Shown one piece after another: positions 60,253 to 64,000 of a stretch of 64,000 bases of DNA. Both the position numbers and the translations under genes were made by a program. The DNA is from Methylocaldum sp002005105 (GTDB taxonomy: Bacteria > Pseudomonadota > Gammaproteobacteria > Methylococcales > Methylococcaceae). The notes under the pieces are model-generated. The model searched no databases. It was not told where the DNA came from and saw only the letters and a list, made by a program, of their open reading frames with translations. The stretch lies in assembly GCF_051027545.1 (NCBI RefSeq), contig NZ_CP194902.1, forward strand, positions 5,146,001 through 5,210,000. Reading direction: 5' to 3'. Numbering within the stretch: the first letter of the stretch is position 1; the number at the start of each line of letters is the position of its first letter.

Positions 60253-62700
60253 TTAGTCCATGACTTGCCTCGCCTTTGACGCCATGCTTCGGAGTCTTTC
60301 CCGATCGTCGGCGCTCAGGTTCGCGGGCTGAACATCGATTTCCACCTTCTTCAAGGTGCCGGTGAACCGATTGGGCGAAGCGTAGGCGGCGCTTACCGGA
60401 GATCCCGAGTCTTCGCCGATGTCGAAGGTTTCGTCGGCGGAAAAACGTCCCCAGGTGGTATGTTCGATCCGGCCTTCGCCGGCCTTCTTGTCGTTGACGA
60501 AAAGCGCCGCCGTGCCGCCCTTGCCTATGCCGCCACCGTCGTAGCGGAACTCCATGCGTATGGTATTCGGTCCCGGAGACAGCGGCTCCGAGCCGGTTAC
60601 GCTGTAACGGGCCTGGGTGACGTAGTTGTACTCGTAAACCGGCCGTCCGTCCTTGACGTAGAGGGCGAAGCCTCCCACCACGCCGCCCTCGGCAACGAGT
60701 ACGCCGTCCGCTCCGCCCTGGGGCACTTCTATCTCTGCCGTAATGATGTGCGAGCGGTTCTTGACCGGAGCGGCCGAGCCTTCCGGAATGCGCGCACCTC
60801 CCGGGTAGTAGGTGAACCGTGTCCGTCCCTCGATCAGGCTGGGCCGCAAGCCGGGATCGGTACGCTCGGTCAAGCGATCGTCCAGTGGGAGAACCTGGAA
60901 CTTCTTGGCTTGCACCCAAAACTCGTCCTGAAGCTTCTTGAGCTTGTCGGGATGTTTCGCGGCCAGATCGTCGGCTTCGCTGAAATCGCGATCCAGGTCG
61001 TAAAGTTCCCATTGATCCTCGTCGAAATCGAAGGTCCCGGTGGTCCACGGCAGCCGGCCGTGACGGGCGGCGGCGATCCAGCCGTTCCTGTACAGCGCCC
61101 GGTTGCCGAACATTTCGAAATACTGTACCTGCCGCGTGCCTTTTGCGTTCGCATTATCGAAGCCGTACAGCATGCTGACGCCTTCCATCGGCTTCTGCTT
61201 GACGCCGTTCACCTCCGTGGGTATCGGGATCTTGGCCGCTTCCAAAATGGTCGGCACGATGTCGATGACGTGGTGGAATTGCGTGCGAATGCCGCCTTTG
61301 TCCTTGATGCGATCCGGCCAGGCAACCACCATCGGATTGCGTACGCCGCCCAGGTGCGAGGCGACCTGCTTGCCCCATTGAAACGGCGTGTTCATCGCCC
61401 AGGCCCAGCCCACCGGGTAATGGTTGTAAGCGTTGGGCCCGCCGATTTCGTCCAGGTGCTGCACCAGCAAAGCCGGATCTTCGGATAAACCGCCGATGGC
61501 CGCCATTTCGTTGAAAGCGCCGTAGAGAGTGCCTTCCATGGAGGCGCCGTTATCGCCGATGATCCAGAAGACGACGGTATTGTGCAACTGGCCGACCTGC
61601 TCGATGGCGTCGAGCACGCGGCCCACCTCGTAGTCGGTCTGGGCGGTGTAGGCCGCGAAGGCTTCCATCAGCCGCGCGGCCACCCGCTTCTGGTCGGGCG
61701 TCAGCGAGTCGTAGGCCGGTATTTCCTTCGGCCTGGGTGTGAGCTTGGTATCCGGCGGGATCACGCCCAGCTTGAGCTGGCGCTGATAGGTCTCTTCGCG
61801 GTACTTGTCCCAGCCCTGGTCGAACTGTCCCTTGAACTTGTCGAGCCACTCCTTCGGCACATGATGTGGGGCGTGCGTCGCGCCCGGAGCGTAATAGACG
61901 AAGAACGGCCGGTCGGGCGTGACCGACTGTTGCTGAAAGATGTAGTCGATGGCCTCGTCCGCCAGCGCGTCGTTGAGCGTGTAGCGCCCTTCTCGGCCCT
62001 TCGGAACCTGCATCTCCACCCGCTGATGGTCGCGGTAGAGCGCCGGCGCCCACTGGTTGGCCTCTCCGCCGAGGAAGCCGTAAAAATGATCGAAGCCTTG
62101 CAGTCCCGGCCAGCGGTCATAGGGGCCCGATACGCTGGTCTCCCAGTCCGGGACATTGTGGTTCTTGCCGAAGAACGCGGTGCTATAGCCGTTCTGGCGC
62201 AGAATCTCGGAGACCATCGCGGCGCTCTTGGGAATCTGGCCGGTGTAGCCGGGATAGGCGGTGCCGGTCTCCGTGATCGTGCCGGTACCGACCGAGTGGT
62301 GATTGCGTCCGGTCAGAAGAGCCGCGCGGGTGGGCGAACAGAGAGCCGTGGTGTGGAAACGCGTGTAGCTTAGCCCGGCCTTCGCCAGCCGGTCGAGATT
62401 GGGCGTCGGAATCTGCCCGCCGAAGGTGCCCCACTGGCCGAACCCGGAATCGTCGATCAAAACCACCAGGACGTTCGGAGCACCGGCCGGCGCTTTGACA
62501 ACCGGAATCTTGTCCGGCTGAGAGTCCTTGTAAGTGCGTCCGATCTTGCCCTTGAAGGCAGGCTCCGGCGCGGGCAGCACCGTGCCGCGCGGGCCCTCTG
62601 CCCATGCGGCGGCAAGCGAGAACGCCAGCAGTATGATCACCCTGAACGGCAACCAGGGGAACATGCCCAAGCGCCGCTTCTGAAAACGGGGTGCGTCCAT
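60253..62700 (-). CDS. Type I arylsulfatase
   Basis: An 815-residue exported sulfatase. The N-terminus has a signal-anchor-like segment (about residues 13-34, cleavage near AWA-EG). The type I consensus is CSPTRAALLTG with Cys121, which must be turned into formylglycine by a maturase (none in the window). The metal site is LVVLIDDSGFGQWG (Asp83-Asp84) and later GDNGASMEG. The extended C-terminus (about residues 640-815) contains a beta-sandwich like those in large actinobacterial and proteobacterial arylsulfatases. The substrate may be a sulfate ester of a sugar or aromatic. It is divergent from the second sulfatase, 251 bases away. Confidence 0.92.
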   Translation of the reverse strand: MDAPRFQKRRLGMFPWLPFRVIILLAFSLAAAWAEGPRGTVLPAPEPAFKGKIGRTYKDSQPDKIPVVKAPAGAPNVLVVLIDDSGFGQWGTFGGQIPTPNLDRLAKAGLSYTRFHTTALCSPTRAALLTGRNHHSVGTGTITETGTAYPGYTGQIPKSAAMVSEILRQNGYSTAFFGKNHNVPDWETSVSGPYDRWPGLQGFDHFYGFLGGEANQWAPALYRDHQRVEMQVPKGREGRYTLNDALADEAIDYIFQQQSVTPDRPFFVYYAPGATHAPHHVPKEWLDKFKGQFDQGWDKYREETYQRQLKLGVIPPDTKLTPRPKEIPAYDSLTPDQKRVAARLMEAFAAYTAQTDYEVGRVLDAIEQVGQLHNTVVFWIIGDNGASMEGTLYGAFNEMAAIGGLSEDPALLVQHLDEIGGPNAYNHYPVGWAWAMNTPFQWGKQVASHLGGVRNPMVVAWPDRIKDKGGIRTQFHHVIDIVPTILEAAKIPIPTEVNGVKQKPMEGVSMLYGFDNANAKGTRQVQYFEMFGNRALYRNGWIAAARHGRLPWTTGTFDFDEDQWELYDLDRDFSEADDLAAKHPDKLKKLQDEFWVQAKKFQVLPLDDRLTERTDPGLRPSLIEGRTRFTYYPGGARIPEGSAAPVKNRSHIITAEIEVPQGGADGVLVAEGGVVGGFALYVKDGRPVYEYNYVTQARYSVTGSEPLSPGPNTIRMEFRYDGGGIGKGGTAALFVNDKKAGEGRIEHTTWGRFSADETFDIGEDSGSPVSAAYASPNRFTGTLKKVEIDVQPANLSADDRERLRSMASKARQVMD

Positions 62701-62951
62701 TTCGATCTCCTTTCGTGGTTTCGCTTCCTTTCCTTCCTCAATTAGACAGGAATTGCCTCGGAAGAACGATCCTGTGCGTTCCTCTCAAGGATGATTTCGC
62801 CTTCGAAGTTCGACAACGTGATTCAAATGTGAATCGTTGTCCGCGTCCCTTGTCAAATAGGCGTTATCTTGCGCATCGTCGGCTGGCTCTCGATCGTTCT
62901 TGAGCGGCGAGAGAGTCGAACGAGCATGACACGCCGACAAGGAGGCACAGC

Positions 62952-64000
62952 ATGTACGGTAGGAAACCACCACGTCCCAGCGGCGGCAACTCGATCGTGC
63001 TGACATGCGCGTTCGCGGCGAGCGTGATGCTGACTGCCGGGGCTGCGACTGCCGCAGACATTACCCGCGGATCGACCACGGGCCAAACCGACGCCCCGGG
63101 GTACGACCATCCCAACCAATACCTTCACGTTCAGGCGGAAAGCATCGCGGAAAACATGGAACCGGTGATCCCGCACGCCGACCAGGAGCGGGAAGCCCGG
63201 CAGAAGCTCGACGAACTGGAACAGAAATTCGGTAAGAAGCCGAATATCCTTATTTTCCTGATGGACGACGTGGGCTGGATGGACCCAGGGTTCAACGGCG
63301 GCGGCACCGCGGTCGGCAACCCCACCCCGAACATGGACAAGCTGGCCCGGGAAGGTCTGATCCTGACCTCGGCCTATTCGACGCCGAGTTGCACCCCGAC
63401 CCGAGCGAGCATTCATACCGGTCAGAACCCCCTGCACCACGGGCTCTTGCGGCCGGCCCTGTACGCCGAACCCGGCGGACTGGACGGGGCGGTGACTATC
63501 GCCGACGTGCTCGACGATTTGGGTTATTTCACCCAGGGCGTGGGCAAGTGGCACATGGGCGAGAACGAAGGGTCCCTGCCTCAAAATGTGGGTTACGACG
63601 ACTATTACGGCTTCCTGTCGGTGTCGGACATGTACACAGAGTGGCGGGACGTGTACTTCAACCCGGAAATCGCCCTGAGTCCTTCGCGGACCGAGATGAT
63701 GGAAAAACTGCCCTTCAACCGCAACAACGTGCACTGCGTGAAGGGTCAGAAACAGTGCGAAAACACCTACGAGATCAACCTGACGACGATCAAGAACCTG
63801 GATCAGGACTGGGCCGCCTACAGCGAAAAATTCATCCGGGATAGAGCCGACAACGACCAGCCCTGGTTCCTCTATCATGCGCCCCGAGGCTGTCACTTCG
63901 ACAACTATCCCAACGAGGAGTACGCGGGCAAGTCCCCGGCGCGCACCGTCTACAGCGACTGCATGGTGGAAATGGACGATGTTTTGGCCCGCTTGTACAA
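62952..64000 (+). CDS. Second sulfatase, 3' end beyond the window
   Basis: The frame is open from the ATG at 62952 (AAGGAGG ahead) to the end of the window, 349 codons. A signal peptide (about residues 12-35, cleavage near ATA-A) is followed by a charged linker and the sulfatase core: ILIFLMDDVGWMDPG holds the metal-binding Asp pair, STPSCTPTRASIHTG the modified Cys147, and GVGKWHMG and HAPRGCHFDNYP the usual Lys/His positions. It differs from its neighbour (shorter spacing to the Cys motif, extra NVHCVKGQKQCENTYE insertion), so the two are not recent duplicates. The C-terminus is missing. Confidence 0.9.
   Translation, partial: MYGRKPPRPSGGNSIVLTCAFAASVMLTAGAATAADITRGSTTGQTDAPGYDHPNQYLHVQAESIAENMEPVIPHADQEREARQKLDELEQKFGKKPNILIFLMDDVGWMDPGFNGGGTAVGNPTPNMDKLAREGLILTSAYSTPSCTPTRASIHTGQNPLHHGLLRPALYAEPGGLDGAVTIADVLDDLGYFTQGVGKWHMGENEGSLPQNVGYDDYYGFLSVSDMYTEWRDVYFNPEIALSPSRTEMMEKLPFNRNNVHCVKGQKQCENTYEINLTTIKNLDQDWAAYSEKFIRDRADNDQPWFLYHAPRGCHFDNYPNEEYAGKSPARTVYSDCMVEMDDVLARLY

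Noticed and set aside
1..64000. tRNA, rRNA and known riboswitches
   Set aside because: Intergenic regions were read for cloverleaf T-loop signatures and familiar riboswitch cores; none was found, though a covariance search could still reveal some.

Overview
The window looks like a GC-rich gammaproteobacterial chromosome. The strongest pointers are the succinate dehydrogenase operon in the order sdhC-D-A-B followed by sdhE (RGMRE motif) and ygfX, a YciH-type Sui1 protein, a YbaL-type Kef antiporter and an MltD-type transglycosylase. The density of small palindromic repeats recalls methanotroph-type (Methylococcales) genomes, but no marker of methane oxidation is present, so the genus is left open. 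No rRNA, tRNA, transposase, phage structural gene or CRISPR was seen.

Layout. 1-2.1 kb: end of a probable methyltransferase, then a polyprenyl synthetase and a membrane protein on the minus strand. 2.3-4.8 kb: MltD-like transglycosylase and an RpoE-type sigma factor without its usual anti-sigma gene. 5.8-9.6 kb: a 1258-residue multi-PAS/GAF sensor kinase. 9.7-16.9 kb: DUF5658 membrane protein, YciH, a DnaA-box-like cluster, a Kef/YbaL antiporter, a Cys/Met-type PLP enzyme with a downstream lipoprotein, and a membrane protein. 17-26.6 kb: repeat array, GlgC, a second sensor kinase with a periplasmic solute-binding domain, a YVTN beta-propeller protein, a cysteine-desulfurase-like enzyme and a phosphohexomutase. 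26.6-28.2 kb: repeats and an AT-rich island with a 2OG-Fe(II) dioxygenase. 28.2-32.6 kb: a complete sdh operon flanked by two assembly factors, SdhE downstream and a 52-residue SDHAF4/DUF1674-like gene upstream.

32.8-41.7 kb is a stress-type island of small proteins: CsbD, a YflT-like protein, two ferritin-like four-helix proteins, a holin-fold membrane protein, a DUF3618 protein, a YihY membrane protein, a CBS protein and two SDR enzymes. 42.3-53.2 kb is a nine-gene glycan locus: three NAD-sugar epimerase/decarboxylase-type enzymes, an MDR dehydrogenase, a Gfo/Idh/MocA oxidoreductase, a GT4 glycosyltransferase and three tandem CgeB-like glycosyltransferases. 53.3-58 kb: small proteins, two possible integron-cassette relics (UPF0158 and GNAT with attC-like sites), an SRPBCC protein and an APC permease. 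58-64 kb: an exported hypothetical, a GlsB-type membrane protein, a TupA-type binding protein and two divergent sulfatases, the second cut by the window end.

The most unusual content is not protein coding. Several families of palindromic elements occupy the intergenic space. One (family A) has a constant 14-base block followed by hairpins whose two arms change together, arranged in 34/42-base tandem arrays; one member is inserted in the loop of another palindrome and another forms the 3' end of a glycosyltransferase gene. A second is a 150-bp multi-hairpin element with terminal inverted repeats, present in two opposite-facing copies.
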